From positions 310,001-374,000 of the forward strand of contig NZ_BMSF01000001.1 in NCBI RefSeq assembly GCF_014649015.1: 64,000 nt of DNA, read 5' to 3'. The notes below the pieces were generated by a model. It was not told the DNA's origin. It ran no database searches and saw only the letters and a list, made by a program, of their open reading frames with translations. Made by a program: the position numbers and the translations under genes. This DNA is from Streptomyces narbonensis (GTDB taxonomy: Bacteria; Actinomycetota; Actinomycetes; Streptomycetales; Streptomycetaceae). Shown here piece by piece: positions 43,210-52,221 of the stretch (positions are counted from its first letter, which is position 1; each line of letters begins with the position of its first letter).

Positions 43210-45861
43210 TCACACCCACGTCCGGGGGCGGAAGCGGTTGGCCCGCTCCACCAGTTCGATCCTCTCCTCGCCCCGCTGGGCGAGCCGGGCCAGCACCCGG
43301 TACGAGCGTTCGAGGCCGAAGCGCAGTCCGCGCTCGTCCAGTTCACTTCCGAGCAGCAGCGCGCCGCCGCCCGGTGCCGCACCGGGACTACCGGAGAGTA
43401 CCCAGTCGAGGGCCGTCCCGAGCACCTCCGTGGCCAACTGCTCCCGGCGGACCGCGTCGAGACCGAAGCCCTGGAGCGCGGAGACCTGCGCCGCGGCGGC
43501 CGTCAGTTCGGCGCCGAGCGGCTCGTGCGCCGGGCGCCGCCGCAGTCGCGCCCGCACGGCCGCGACCCGGGCCGCCGTGTAGTGGATCGAGGCCTCCGGC
43601 ACGGACTCCAGGGTCCGTACGGCTCCGGCGCGGTCGCCCGCCGCGAGCTGCACCCGGGCGAGCCCGAATGCGGCGCTGACGAAGCTCGGGTCGGTGGCCC
43701 ACACGAGCCGGTAATACTCGGCGGCGTTGTCCAGCTGGCCGAGGACCTCGGCGCAGATCCCGAGGGCCAGCTTCGGCGCCGGCTCCCCGGGGAAGGCGTC
43801 GTAGACCGCGTCGAAGGCCAGCGCCGCGTGCTCGTGGTCGCCGGTCACCAGCGAGGTCACCCCCCGGTACCAGACGACCCGCCAGTCGTCCGGGTCCCGC
43901 TCCTCCAGCGCGCCGAGGGTCCGGACGGCGGTGGGCGCGTCGCCCAGCTCCAGGTGGGCCCGGAGGGTGCGCAGCCGCAGTTCGGCGGAGGGCGCGGGCG
44001 CGGCCTGGAGCGCTCCGAGCAGCTCGGCGGGGGCGGCGGCGGCCAGACCGGCGAGGAACCCGGCGTTCGGGTCGCCCGTGTCGACGCGTGGCACGGGGAG
44101 TGCGAGCGCGGTGGCGGGCGCGTCGAGCGCCCCGAGCAGCCACCCGAGCCCGGGCCCGGCTGCGGCGGGAGCCGAGCCGGGAGTCGATGCCGGAGCCGTT
44201 GCGGGACCCGAGCCGGGAGCCGCGCCCGGGGCCGTTGCGGGACCCGAGCCGGGAGCCGCGCCCGGAGCCGTTGCAGGGCCCGAGCCGGATGCCGATCCCG
44301 GACCCGCGCCGGGAGCCGATGCCTTCCCCGCGCCCTTCCGGTTCCGGGCGCCGAGCAGCGACACGTCCTCCGTCAGTTCGGCGAACAGCGCGGTGTCCGT
44401 CACCCGGACCTCCGTGCCGAACAGCGTCGACAGCGCCGGACGCGGACGCCCCGACTGGAGCGCCACCACCTCCCGCAGGACGCCCGTCAGCTGCTCCGCC
44501 ATCTCCTGCGCGGAGGAGAACCGCCGCGCCGGGTCCGGATCCGTGGCCCGGATCAGGAAGCGGTAGAACGACTCGTACGTCCGGAAGACCGCGATGTGCC
44601 CCGGGTCGGGCAGCGAGTCCACGAACACGTTCGTGTAGCCCTGGAAGTCGAACGTCATCACGGCCAGCGTCCGCGCCACCGTGTACAGGTCGCTGGCGAC
44701 CGAAGGGCCGACCTCGGCCACCTCCGGTGCCTGGTAGCCGACCGTGCCGTAGATGGCCGACTCGTCGTCGTCCATCCGCCGGACCGCGCCCATGTCGATG
44801 AGCTTCAGCTGGTCCTCGGTCTGGATGGCGTTGTCGACCTTGAAGTCGCAGTACAGCAGGTTCCGGCTGTGCAGATGGCCGAGCGCCTCCAGGGCCTCGA
44901 TCCCGTACGCGCAGGCCTGCTCCACCGGCAGCGGGTCCCGCCGGCCGTCCGCGCTGCGGCGGTCGTTGGCGATCTCCTTGAGCGACTTGCCGCCGACGTA
45001 CTCCATGACGATGTAGCCGTCCAGGGAGCCGGTGCGCTGGTCGAGGTGCTCGACGAAGTTGTAGATCCGGACGATGTTGGAGTGCTCGATCTCGGCGAGG
45101 AAGCGGCGCTCCGAGATGGCCGCGGCCATCGCGTCCTGGTCGCCGGTGTCGAGCAGGCCCTTGAGCACCACCCACCGGTCGGAGACCGCCCGGTCGACGG
45201 CGAGGTAGACCCAGCCCAGACCGCCGTGGGCGAGGCAGCCCGCGACCTCGTACTGGCCGTGGACGATGTCCCCGCCGCGCAGCTTCGGCACGAAGGAGTA
45301 CGGGTGCCCGCACTTGGTGCAGAAGCCCTCTGTGCGGCCCGGCCGGTCACCGCGCGAACGGCCGACGGGCGCCCCGCAGTCGGAGCGGGAGCAGAAACGC
45401 TTCCGCTCGGGAACCTCCGGGTTCTCCATCACCGCGCCCCGCGGGTCCGGACGCGGCACCTCCGGGATCGTCACCAGACCCGCGCCCAGCCGGTTCCGGG
45501 CGGACTGCCCGGTCGACGTGCCCGAGCTGCGCACCGACACCGAGCGGCCCCCGGACGTCCCGGAGAGCGAGCGCGAGAGACGGCCGGAAACCGAACGCCG
45601 GGAGGTCGACGAGCGGGAGGAGGCGCGCGAGGACGCCCGCGAACTGCTCCTGGAGGAGCTCGAGTCCGGCCCTCCGACCGCGCCCGTGCCCTTGCCGGGC
45701 ACGGCGATGCCGGTCGGCGTCGAACCGATCAGGCCTCCGGGCGCGACGACCGGGGCGAGCCCGCAGGTGTCGCAGTACAGCTCGCCGCCTCCCATGTCCT
45801 CGTACGAACCCTCGCACGAAGGACGCTGACAGCTCCCCACACCCGTCTCCCCGCTCACCAC
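43210..45861 (-). CDS. pknG: PknG-like Ser/Thr kinase with rubredoxin-type and TPR regions
   Basis: About 883 residues. A zinc ribbon opens the protein (CQRPSCEGSYEDMGGGELYC), a Ser/Arg-rich stretch follows, then the rubredoxin-like CSRSDCGAPVG...FCTKCGHPYSF and the kinase, starting GDIVHGQYEVAGCLAHGGLG. Catalytic segment CDFKVDN keeps the Asp, Lys and Asn; DFG is IDMG, as in mycobacterial PknG (DLG). A Pro/Ala/Gly linker with 12-residue repeats leads to a TPR-like C-terminus (LALGICAEVLGQLDNAAEYY). The GTG at 45861 (or 45858) overlaps the upstream stop and has GGAGG ahead; the frame continues further upstream but only as shadow sequence. PknG controls glutamate/2-oxoglutarate metabolism in relatives. 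Confidence 0.92.
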   Translation of the reverse strand: MVSGETGVGSCQRPSCEGSYEDMGGGELYCDTCGLAPVVAPGGLIGSTPTGIAVPGKGTGAVGGPDSSSSRSSSRASSRASSRSSTSRRSVSGRLSRSLSGTSGGRSVSVRSSGTSTGQSARNRLGAGLVTIPEVPRPDPRGAVMENPEVPERKRFCSRSDCGAPVGRSRGDRPGRTEGFCTKCGHPYSFVPKLRGGDIVHGQYEVAGCLAHGGLGWVYLAVDRAVSDRWVVLKGLLDTGDQDAMAAAISERRFLAEIEHSNIVRIYNFVEHLDQRTGSLDGYIVMEYVGGKSLKEIANDRRSADGRRDPLPVEQACAYGIEALEALGHLHSRNLLYCDFKVDNAIQTEDQLKLIDMGAVRRMDDDESAIYGTVGYQAPEVAEVGPSVASDLYTVARTLAVMTFDFQGYTNVFVDSLPDPGHIAVFRTYESFYRFLIRATDPDPARRFSSAQEMAEQLTGVLREVVALQSGRPRPALSTLFGTEVRVTDTALFAELTEDVSLLGARNRKGAGKASAPGAGPGSASGSGPATAPGAAPGSGPATAPGAAPGSGPATAPASTPGSAPAAAGPGLGWLLGALDAPATALALPVPRVDTGDPNAGFLAGLAAAAPAELLGALQAAPAPSAELRLRTLRAHLELGDAPTAVRTLGALEERDPDDWRVVWYRGVTSLVTGDHEHAALAFDAVYDAFPGEPAPKLALGICAEVLGQLDNAAEYYRLVWATDPSFVSAAFGLARVQLAAGDRAGAVRTLESVPEASIHYTAARVAAVRARLRRRPAHEPLGAELTAAAAQVSALQGFGLDAVRREQLATEVLGTALDWVLSGSPGAAPGGGALLLGSELDERGLRFGLERSYRVLARLAQRGEERIELVERANRFRPRTWV
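44195..44290. repeat. 36-bp tandem repeat inside the kinase linker
   Basis: About 2.6 copies of a 36-bp unit starting GCCGTTGCGGGACCCGAGCC at 44195, 44231 and 44267, encoding a 12-residue Ala/Pro/Gly repeat between the kinase and TPR parts. Confidence 0.9.
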
Positions 45862-47132
45862 TGTCGTCCTCCGGCATCTCTCGGGCCGGACAGTACGTCC
45901 GCCGCCGCCTGCTGGTAGCGCAGCACGGCCTGCTCCGCGACCCGCAGGTCGCAGGGCGCGCTCCACAGCATCCGGCGGGCCGTGTCGTACCGCTCGATGA
46001 GCAGCGGGTCTTCCGCCGCCCCCAGCCGTGCCACCTTCGCCTTGTACGCGTCGAGCCTGCCACGCAGCTCGGCCCGGACCGCGAGCGGTGCCGTGACCGC
46101 GGTCAGCGACTCCCGGGCCCGCATCAACTCGTCCTCCGCCTCCCGCTCCAGGGAGTCCAGGAGCGGGGAGAGCCGGTGCCACTGCTGGTGCCGGCGGTAC
46201 TCGGCGGCGGCCACGAGCCGCTCCTGGAGCGCCGTCGGCGGTCCGCTGACGGCCGGAACCTCGGAGGCGGCGATCTTCGCGAGGACCTCGCCGCGCGCGG
46301 ACCGCGCCTCGGTGAGCGTCCGGTCCGCCCGGGACAGCACGTCCCGCAGCCGCAGCAGCCGGTCCTCGGAGTCCTGCCGGACCGCGAGGACCGCCTCGAT
46401 CTCGCGCCGGATGTCCTCCAGGGCCAGGGCCGCCCGGTCGTAGCGCGCGGTGTCCGGCCGTCCGCCGCCGGGCGCCGAACTGCCCGCGGCGGGGCGCCAG
46501 AAGGCGAGCGGATCGGTCACGACCTGCGCCCGCAGCGCGGTCAGCTCGGCCGTGATGTCCTCCAGCTCGTCGCCGGCCGGGTGCTCCCCCGGCCGCACGC
46601 CCACCGAGTGGGCGAGCGAGCGCGTCCGGCCCAGCTCCGCCGCGAGCAGGTCTATCCGGGCGGGCAGCGCCGACCAGACGGCGTCGGAAGTGACGACCAC
46701 GTCGAGCGAGGAGGCGTACAGCTCGTTCATCCGGCGGACGAGCCCTTCGAGCGTGAACCGCTCCGACAGCAGGCCCTGTTCCCCCGCCCCGCCCGCGACG
46801 AGGACGCTCTCGCCGCGCAGCCGGTCGGTCAGCTCCAGGAGCTCGTCCCGCCCGGGCCAGCGGCGCCGGGCCCGCACCTCATGGGCGTCCCGCAGGGCGC
46901 CCGCGTACACGTCGAAGCAGGTCCAGAGCAGGGTGATGGTCCGCTCGGCGGACGCCCAGCGGTCCCGCGTGGTGCCGGTCAGCTCGGCGCCTTCGAGCAG
47001 CCTGCGGCCCGCGTGGTCCTGGAGGGCCAGGAGCGAGTCCTCGATCGCCTTGTGCTCGGCGCCGAGCCGTGCCAGCGCACGGTCCACCTCGTCCCGGTCC
47101 ATCACCGGCCCAGGAGGTCCCGTGACGCCCAT
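45855..47132 (-). CDS. Helical coiled-coil protein of the PknG operon, unknown function
   Basis: A 425-residue protein predicted to be almost all helix, with heptad-like Leu/Ala/Glu/Arg patterns throughout (for example ALEDIRREIEAVLAVRQDSE and LLRLRDVLSRADRTLTEARS). No signal peptide or membrane segment. It lies between the binding-protein gene and the kinase gene and overlaps the kinase start by a few bases. It probably bridges the membrane sensor and the kinase, but no family is recognised. Confidence 0.75.
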   Translation of the reverse strand: MGVTGPPGPVMDRDEVDRALARLGAEHKAIEDSLLALQDHAGRRLLEGAELTGTTRDRWASAERTITLLWTCFDVYAGALRDAHEVRARRRWPGRDELLELTDRLRGESVLVAGGAGEQGLLSERFTLEGLVRRMNELYASSLDVVVTSDAVWSALPARIDLLAAELGRTRSLAHSVGVRPGEHPAGDELEDITAELTALRAQVVTDPLAFWRPAAGSSAPGGGRPDTARYDRAALALEDIRREIEAVLAVRQDSEDRLLRLRDVLSRADRTLTEARSARGEVLAKIAASEVPAVSGPPTALQERLVAAAEYRRHQQWHRLSPLLDSLEREAEDELMRARESLTAVTAPLAVRAELRGRLDAYKAKVARLGAAEDPLLIERYDTARRMLWSAPCDLRVAEQAVLRYQQAAADVLSGPRDAGGRQW

Positions 47133-47187
47133 CGATCACCTCTTCCGCCGCGGGTACAGGGGCTGCTTGCCGGGGCTGCCGGCCGGG

Positions 47188-48237
47188 TCACTTGTAGAGG
47201 GGCTCGGGCGGCCCGGTTATCCCGGGCAGGTCCGCCTTCAGCCAGCGCTCGTAGGCCTTCTGCCAGGGGCCGTTGCGGTAGTCGACGAGGACCTTGTTGA
47301 CCCGGCGGACCAGGTCGTCGTTCCCGAGCTTGGCGGCCACCCCGTAGTACTCCGTGGTGAACGGCCTGCCCTTGAGCTCGACCGCCGGGTCCTGGGCGGC
47401 CTGGCCGGCCGCGAGAGCGTTGTCCGTGACGACCGCGTCGACCTCGCCGAGCTGGAGCCGGGCCAGACAGTCCAGCTGGTTCGGGACGGTCAGCAGGTCC
47501 TTGTCGTCCTTGGTGCCGTCGGCGTCGTCCTTGAAGACCGCGCCGAAGGAGTTCTTCTCCAGCTCCTCGTAGGCCGTGGACCCCTCGGCGGTACAGATCC
47601 GCTTGCCGCTCAGCGAGGAGTCGTAGCCGGTGATGTCCTTGGCGAGCTTGGGCGCCAGGACCTGCTGACCGGCCCGGAAGTAGGCGGTGGAGAAGGCGAC
47701 CTGCTGGATCCGCTTGCAGTTGATCGTCATCGTGCGCACGACGAGGTCGACCTTGCCGCTGTCCAGCGCGGCGATCCGCTGGTTCGTGGGGATCGCCCGG
47801 AAGATGACGGCGTCCTCGTCGCCGAGGACGTCCCGCGCGATGGCCCGGGCCAGATCGATGTCGAACCCCTCCAGCGTGCGGCTCTCCGGATTCCGGTAGC
47901 CCCAGCGGTAGCTGGACTGGTCGACGCCGACGACGAGCTTCCCGCGCGCCTTGATCGCCTGGATCGAGGGGCCGTCCGCCGAGTCGGGCCGGAGCGAGGC
48001 CTCCGGGTTCTCGCAGGTGTCCGCCGCGGCCTGGGTGCCGACCTGCACCCCGGTGCCCACACCGGGGCCGGGGCCGGTCGTCCGGGGCGTCGCGTCCGCG
48101 CCGGTGCCGTCGTGCGCCAGCGGCAGCAGCGTCAGCGAGGCGGTGAGCCCGCAGGCCACGGCCATGGCGGACACTCCGCCCCAGCCGCGCAGCCGCTGTG
48201 CGGCCCGCCGCACCAGCGGGTCCGTGCCGTTCGGCAT
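47188..48237 (-). CDS. Glutamate-type solute-binding protein, GlnH-like sensor
   Basis: A 349-residue type 3 binding protein. After an N-terminal hydrophobic segment (GGVSAMAVACGLTASLTLLPL), which may be a membrane anchor because no good lipobox is seen, comes the SBP_bac_3 domain: GKLVVGVDQSSYRWGYRNPE, EGFDIDLARAIARDVLG, KVDLVVRTMTINCKR, SGKRICTAEGSTAYE. No permease or ATPase of an amino-acid transporter is near. In mycobacteria GlnH binds aspartate/glutamate outside and signals through GlnX to PknG; the same trio is present here, so it is predicted to be a sensor rather than a transporter part. Confidence 0.87.
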   Translation of the reverse strand: MPNGTDPLVRRAAQRLRGWGGVSAMAVACGLTASLTLLPLAHDGTGADATPRTTGPGPGVGTGVQVGTQAAADTCENPEASLRPDSADGPSIQAIKARGKLVVGVDQSSYRWGYRNPESRTLEGFDIDLARAIARDVLGDEDAVIFRAIPTNQRIAALDSGKVDLVVRTMTINCKRIQQVAFSTAYFRAGQQVLAPKLAKDITGYDSSLSGKRICTAEGSTAYEELEKNSFGAVFKDDADGTKDDKDLLTVPNQLDCLARLQLGEVDAVVTDNALAAGQAAQDPAVELKGRPFTTEYYGVAAKLGNDDLVRRVNKVLVDYRNGPWQKAYERWLKADLPGITGPPEPLYK

Positions 48238-48254
48238 GCCGCCCCCTCTCGCCC

Positions 48255-49685
48255 TCACCGGTACTCCGACAGTCTGCGGTTGATGCCGAGCACGGCGCCC
48301 GCCGCGCCCAGGATCCCGAGCGCCGCCGCGCCCAGCGGCAGCGCCGCGAGCGCGTCCCTGGCGTCGGCGGCGGAGCGGGTGAACTCGGCCTGCTCGTGGG
48401 CGAGGGCCCGCTCCAGGGCCGCGTCGACCTGGTCGAAGGACTGCCCCGTCGTCTCCTTGGCGCCGACGATCCGGCTGAGCGCGCCCTCGTAGTTGCCGGC
48501 CTCGTCCTCGGCGCGGGCCGCCTTGTGGCGCTCCTGCCACTCGCCCGTCCGCGAGGCCGCCTCGTCCACGGGGCCGCGCCCGGCGTCGTCGTCGGCGAGC
48601 TCCCGCGCCGAGGCGAGCGCGGTCGTCAGGGCGGTCATGCCAGCCTTGTAGTCCGCCTCGTACTTGTCGTTCTTGCCGTCCGCCGTGAGGACGGAGCCCC
48701 GGGAGACCACGGCCAGGTTCTCGTTGGCCCGGGCCGTGAGCGAGCTGATCCGGGCCTGGTTGAGGAGCTGCAGGGACTCCTGCCCGTGCGCCCGGGCGTT
48801 GTTCAGCTCGGTCCGCGCGACCGTGTGCGCGGCGAGGAGCCAGACCAGTACGACCAGCGAGGCGGCGGTGGCGGCGAGGAGGCCCTGGTTGAACACCCGG
48901 TGGGTGCGGGCGTAGTTGCGGCGCTGCGCCCAGGCCAGCACGGCGAGGGTGAGCAGCCCGAGCCCGAGCGAGAGGAAGGGCCAGGTGCGGGCGGCGTCGT
49001 CGTCCTCGTGGAGCCGCCGGGTCTCCGCCGCGTACAGCCGCTCGGCGGCCGGCAGGAGCTCACCGGTCATCGTCTGGTTCGCGTACCGCAGATAGGCGCC
49101 GCCGAGGGGCAGGCCCTGCCGGTTGGCCGCCCGGGCGCGCTCTATCAGGCCCGTGTAGCGCGGCAGCTGTTCGTTGAGGGTGGTGATCTCGCGGGCCGAC
49201 TCGCTCGAACCCCCGGTGTTCGCCGCGGCCTTCACGAGGAGGCGGGCCGCGGTGGCGATGTCCGCCGCGTACCGCTCGCGGGAGTCCGCGGGCTCCAGGG
49301 TGCCCGCGAGGAAGCCGCTGGCGGCGGTCGTGTCCGCGTCGGCGAGGGAGCGGTAGACGGCGGCGGCGTCGGCGCTCAGCGGCTGGCTGCGGCTGACCAC
49401 GTCGTCGGCGGCGGAGCCGCGGTCGGTGACCTCGAGGGCGGTGACGGCCCCGAACGCGACGACGAGCAGCGCCAGTACGGCCCCGAGGATCTGGAGCCGG
49501 CCGGGCTCGGTCGTCGTCGCCTCGCGGAGCCGCTCCCGGCCCACGGCCCAGGCTCCGCGCCCCGCGGGCGGTCCGCCGGCGGGCGCGGTGGAGGGCTGGC
49601 CCGGCACCGTGCCCGGGCGCGCCGGTGCGGGCGCCGTGCCCTGCGCCGTCGCCTGTGCGGCGGGCGCGTTCGGCGGGTATGTCAC
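48255..49685 (-). CDS. Four-helix membrane sensor, GlnX-like
   Basis: A 476-residue membrane protein beginning at GTG 49685 behind a strong GGGGGAGG site. Pro/Ala-rich cytoplasmic N-terminus, helix 1 LQILGAVLALLVVAFGAVTA, an external helical domain of about 165 residues, helices 2 and 3 (WPFLSLGLGLLTLAVLAWA; GLLAATAASLVVLVWLLAAH), a second external domain and helix 4 near the C-terminus (LPLGAAALGILGAAGAVLG). This layout, directly upstream of GlnH-like and PknG-like genes, matches mycobacterial GlnX. It is the first gene of the operon. Confidence 0.82.
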   Translation of the reverse strand: MTYPPNAPAAQATAQGTAPAPARPGTVPGQPSTAPAGGPPAGRGAWAVGRERLREATTTEPGRLQILGAVLALLVVAFGAVTALEVTDRGSAADDVVSRSQPLSADAAAVYRSLADADTTAASGFLAGTLEPADSRERYAADIATAARLLVKAAANTGGSSESAREITTLNEQLPRYTGLIERARAANRQGLPLGGAYLRYANQTMTGELLPAAERLYAAETRRLHEDDDAARTWPFLSLGLGLLTLAVLAWAQRRNYARTHRVFNQGLLAATAASLVVLVWLLAAHTVARTELNNARAHGQESLQLLNQARISSLTARANENLAVVSRGSVLTADGKNDKYEADYKAGMTALTTALASARELADDDAGRGPVDEAASRTGEWQERHKAARAEDEAGNYEGALSRIVGAKETTGQSFDQVDAALERALAHEQAEFTRSAADARDALAALPLGAAALGILGAAGAVLGINRRLSEYR

Positions 49686-49890
49686 TTGACCTCCCCCTGG
49701 GTCGCTGACGTCGGTCCGTCCGGCCAGCAGTATGGCCGCAGGGGCCTGCCCGCACACCGGGATTGGCGCGATCTTGTTCTTATCGTGCCTCATGCCCCCG
49801 GCACATCCGCGGGCGAACCCCCTCACCTTGAATACGTCCCCCGGCTTTGATCGGTTCCGTCCCGACTGTCCCTCGAACAGGTGAACATGC

Positions 49891-49929
49891 GTGCGAGGCG
49901 CCTCCCCGTAGAGGAGAAGCGCCCCGCAC
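49891..49929 (-). terminator. Hairpin terminator of the sugar-kinase operon
   Basis: GTGCGAGGCGC pairs with GCGCCCCGCAC (one mismatch) and encloses a second short stem CTCC/GGAG. It lies 45 bp beyond the stop of the sugar kinase on the - strand. Confidence 0.6.
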
Positions 49930-49973
49930 CCCCACCGAATCAGGCCCCGTGAGCCCCTTCCGGCCCACCCGGC

Positions 49974-50957
49974 TCAGGCCCCGTAGTGCCCCCGCAGCCG
50001 GCCCGCCGCCGCCGGGTCCGCCGCCACCTCGTCCAGCGCGAGGAGCCCCGCCCCGAGCACCGGCGGCGCGGTGACGAAGCCGATCCTCGCCTTGGGCGCC
50101 CGGGCGCCGAGGGCCTCGACCAGCCGGTCCTCCAACTGCGGGTGGCGTGCGGCCAGGACGCTGCCGCCCAGCATCACCGGAGCCTCCTCGTCGAGCAGCC
50201 CCAGCCGTCCGAGCGCCACCGCGGCCATCGCGGCGACCTCCTCGGCGAGCCGGTGCACGAGCGCCAGCGCGACCGGGTCGCCCGCCGCGCTCACCCGGAA
50301 CAGCACCGGCGTCAGCTCGTGCCGCCGCGCGATCGCGATCCGGCCCAGGTGCACCGCCTCGATCAGCGCGTACATCGACTCCAGGCCGAAGTGCGCGGGC
50401 AGGGCGCGGGCGAGCTCGGTCGGCTCACCGCGCCCGTCCTCGCCGCGCGCCGCGTACCAGAGCGCCTCCTCGGCCATGCCTGCGCCGCCGCCCCAGTCCC
50501 CGGAGAGCTTCCCGATCGCGGGGAACCGCGCGGTCCTGCCGTCCGGGGTCATCCCGACGCAGTTGATCCCGGCACCGCACACCACCGCCACGCCCCGCGG
50601 CTCGTCGAGCCCGGCCCGCAGGATCGCGAAGGTGTCGTTGTGCACCCGCACGGACCGGCTCCAGCCCCGCGCCACCAGTGCGGCCCGCAGCCCCTCCTCC
50701 TCGACGGGCAGGTCGGCGTTGGCGAGACAGGCCGTGACGTGCGCGAAGGAGGGCGGCAGACCGGCGCCGCCGACCGCCTCCCACGCCCTGCCGACGATCT
50801 CCGCGAGCGCGTCGACCGCCGTCTCCACCCCCACCAGCGGGGGCTGGAAGCCGCCGCCGCGCGCCGAGCCGAGGACGGTGCCGTCCTCGGCGACGACCGC
50901 GACGTCGGTCTTGCTGTTGCCGGCGTCGACGGCCAGCAGGCTTCCGGTCAGGCCCAC
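49974..50957 (-). CDS. BadF/BcrA-type sugar kinase (N-acetylglucosamine kinase-like)
   Basis: A 327-residue ASKHA-fold protein: LLAVDAGNSKTDVAVV phosphate-1 motif, VHNDTFAILRAG, GVAVVCGAGINCVG phosphate-2 and APVMLGGSVLA adenosine motif. Eukaryotic-type N-acetylglucosamine kinases and bacterial BadF relatives share this. GTG at 50957 overlaps the GH4 gene. It probably phosphorylates the sugar delivered by the linked ABC importer, giving the substrate for the GH4 enzyme; the exact sugar is not known. Confidence 0.85.
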   Translation of the reverse strand: MGLTGSLLAVDAGNSKTDVAVVAEDGTVLGSARGGGFQPPLVGVETAVDALAEIVGRAWEAVGGAGLPPSFAHVTACLANADLPVEEEGLRAALVARGWSRSVRVHNDTFAILRAGLDEPRGVAVVCGAGINCVGMTPDGRTARFPAIGKLSGDWGGGAGMAEEALWYAARGEDGRGEPTELARALPAHFGLESMYALIEAVHLGRIAIARRHELTPVLFRVSAAGDPVALALVHRLAEEVAAMAAVALGRLGLLDEEAPVMLGGSVLAARHPQLEDRLVEALGARAPKARIGFVTAPPVLGAGLLALDEVAADPAAAGRLRGHYGA

Positions 50958-52213
50958 GCGAGGTGCTCCCGGTTGTGCGCGATCAGCCGGTCCGTGAGGC
51001 CGTCGGCATACGCGTACTGCCCGACCAGCGGATGCGCGAGCAGCGCCTTGAAGACCCGGTCACGGCCCCCGCGCAGCGCCGCCTCCAGCGCCAGCTCCTC
51101 GTAGGCCGTGACGTTCGCGATCAGCCCGGCGTACAGCGGGTCCACCGCCGCGACCGGCAGCGGCACCGCGCCGTCCGTCCCCACCGCCGCCTGCGTCTCG
51201 ATGACGGCGTCGTCCGGCAGGAACGGCAGCGTGCCGTTGTTGTACGTGTTCACCACCTGGTGCCGCGAACCCCCGCCGCCCAGGAGGGAGGCGGCCAGGT
51301 CCACGGCCGCCTCCGAGTAGAAGGCACCGCCGCGCTTGCCGAGCAGCGCCGGCTTCTCGTCGAGCGCCGGGTCCCCGTACATCTCCAGGAGTTCCTTCTC
51401 CATCGCGGCGACCTCGGCGGCCCGCGAGGGCTTGGTGCCGAGCTCCCGCACGACCTCGTCGTGCGCGTAGAAGTACCGCAGGTAGTACGAGGGGACGACG
51501 CCGAGGCGGTCCAGGACCGGGCGCGGCAGGTGCAGGTCCTCGGCGATGGCCCCGCCGTGCTCGGCGAGCAGCCGCGGCAGCAGGTTCTCGCCCTCCGGCC
51601 CGCCGAGCCGCACGCCCGTCTCCCACGTCAGGTGGTTGAGCCCGACGTGGTCGAGGTGGATCGAGGACGGGGCGACGTCGAGGAGCTTCGCGAACTTCCG
51701 CTGGAAGCCGATCGCCACGTTGCACAGGCCGACGGCCTTGTGGCCGGCCTGGAGCAGCGCGCGCGTGACGATGCCGACGGGGTTGGTGAAGTCGATGATC
51801 CAGGCGTCCGGGTTGGTGCGCCGGACCCGCTCGGCGATGTCGAGGACCACCGGGACGGTCCGCAGCGCCTTGGCGAGGCCGCCGGCACCGGTGGTCTCCT
51901 GGCCGACGCAGCCGCACTCCAGCGGCCAGGTCTCGTCCTGGTTCCGGGCGGCCTGGCCGCCGACGCGGAGCTGGAGCAGGACGGCGTCCGCGCCCTCGAC
52001 CCCCGCGTCCAGGTCGGAGGTGGTGACGATCTTCCCGTCGTGGCCCTGCTTGGCGAAGATGCGGCGGGCGAGCCCGCCGACGAGTTCGAGCCGCTCGGCG
52101 GCCGGGTCGACGAGGACGAGTTCGGTGATGGGCAGGGTGTCGCGCAGCCGCGCGAATCCGTCGATCAGTTCGGGGGTGTAGGTGGAGCCGCCCCCCACGA
52201 CAGCGAGCTTCAT
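50948..52213 (-). CDS. GH4 family 6-phospho-beta-glucosidase
   Basis: A 421-residue NAD- and Mn-dependent glycosidase. MKLAVVGGGSTYTPELIDGF is the NAD-binding start, LQLRVGGQAARNQDE, ECGCVGQETTGAGG with the metal-binding Cys, and FTNPVGIVTRALLQ follow. GH4 enzymes cleave phosphorylated disaccharides through an oxidation-elimination route. It is overlapped by the kinase gene and preceded by the importer genes, so the operon takes up a glycoside, phosphorylates it and cleaves it. No PTS component is linked. Confidence 0.92.
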   Translation of the reverse strand: MKLAVVGGGSTYTPELIDGFARLRDTLPITELVLVDPAAERLELVGGLARRIFAKQGHDGKIVTTSDLDAGVEGADAVLLQLRVGGQAARNQDETWPLECGCVGQETTGAGGLAKALRTVPVVLDIAERVRRTNPDAWIIDFTNPVGIVTRALLQAGHKAVGLCNVAIGFQRKFAKLLDVAPSSIHLDHVGLNHLTWETGVRLGGPEGENLLPRLLAEHGGAIAEDLHLPRPVLDRLGVVPSYYLRYFYAHDEVVRELGTKPSRAAEVAAMEKELLEMYGDPALDEKPALLGKRGGAFYSEAAVDLAASLLGGGGSRHQVVNTYNNGTLPFLPDDAVIETQAAVGTDGAVPLPVAAVDPLYAGLIANVTAYEELALEAALRGGRDRVFKALLAHPLVGQYAYADGLTDRLIAHNREHLAWA

Positions 52214-52221
52214 GGTGTGAT

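Noticed and set aside
43210..45918. Long + strand frames opposite the kinase gene
   Set aside because: Antisense frames without any recognisable domain.
45862..46182. N-terminal extension of the PknG-like kinase
   Set aside because: The extension overlaps the coiled-coil gene by over 300 bp and is low-complexity; zinc ribbon, ribosome binding site and stop overlap favour the GTG at 45861/45858.
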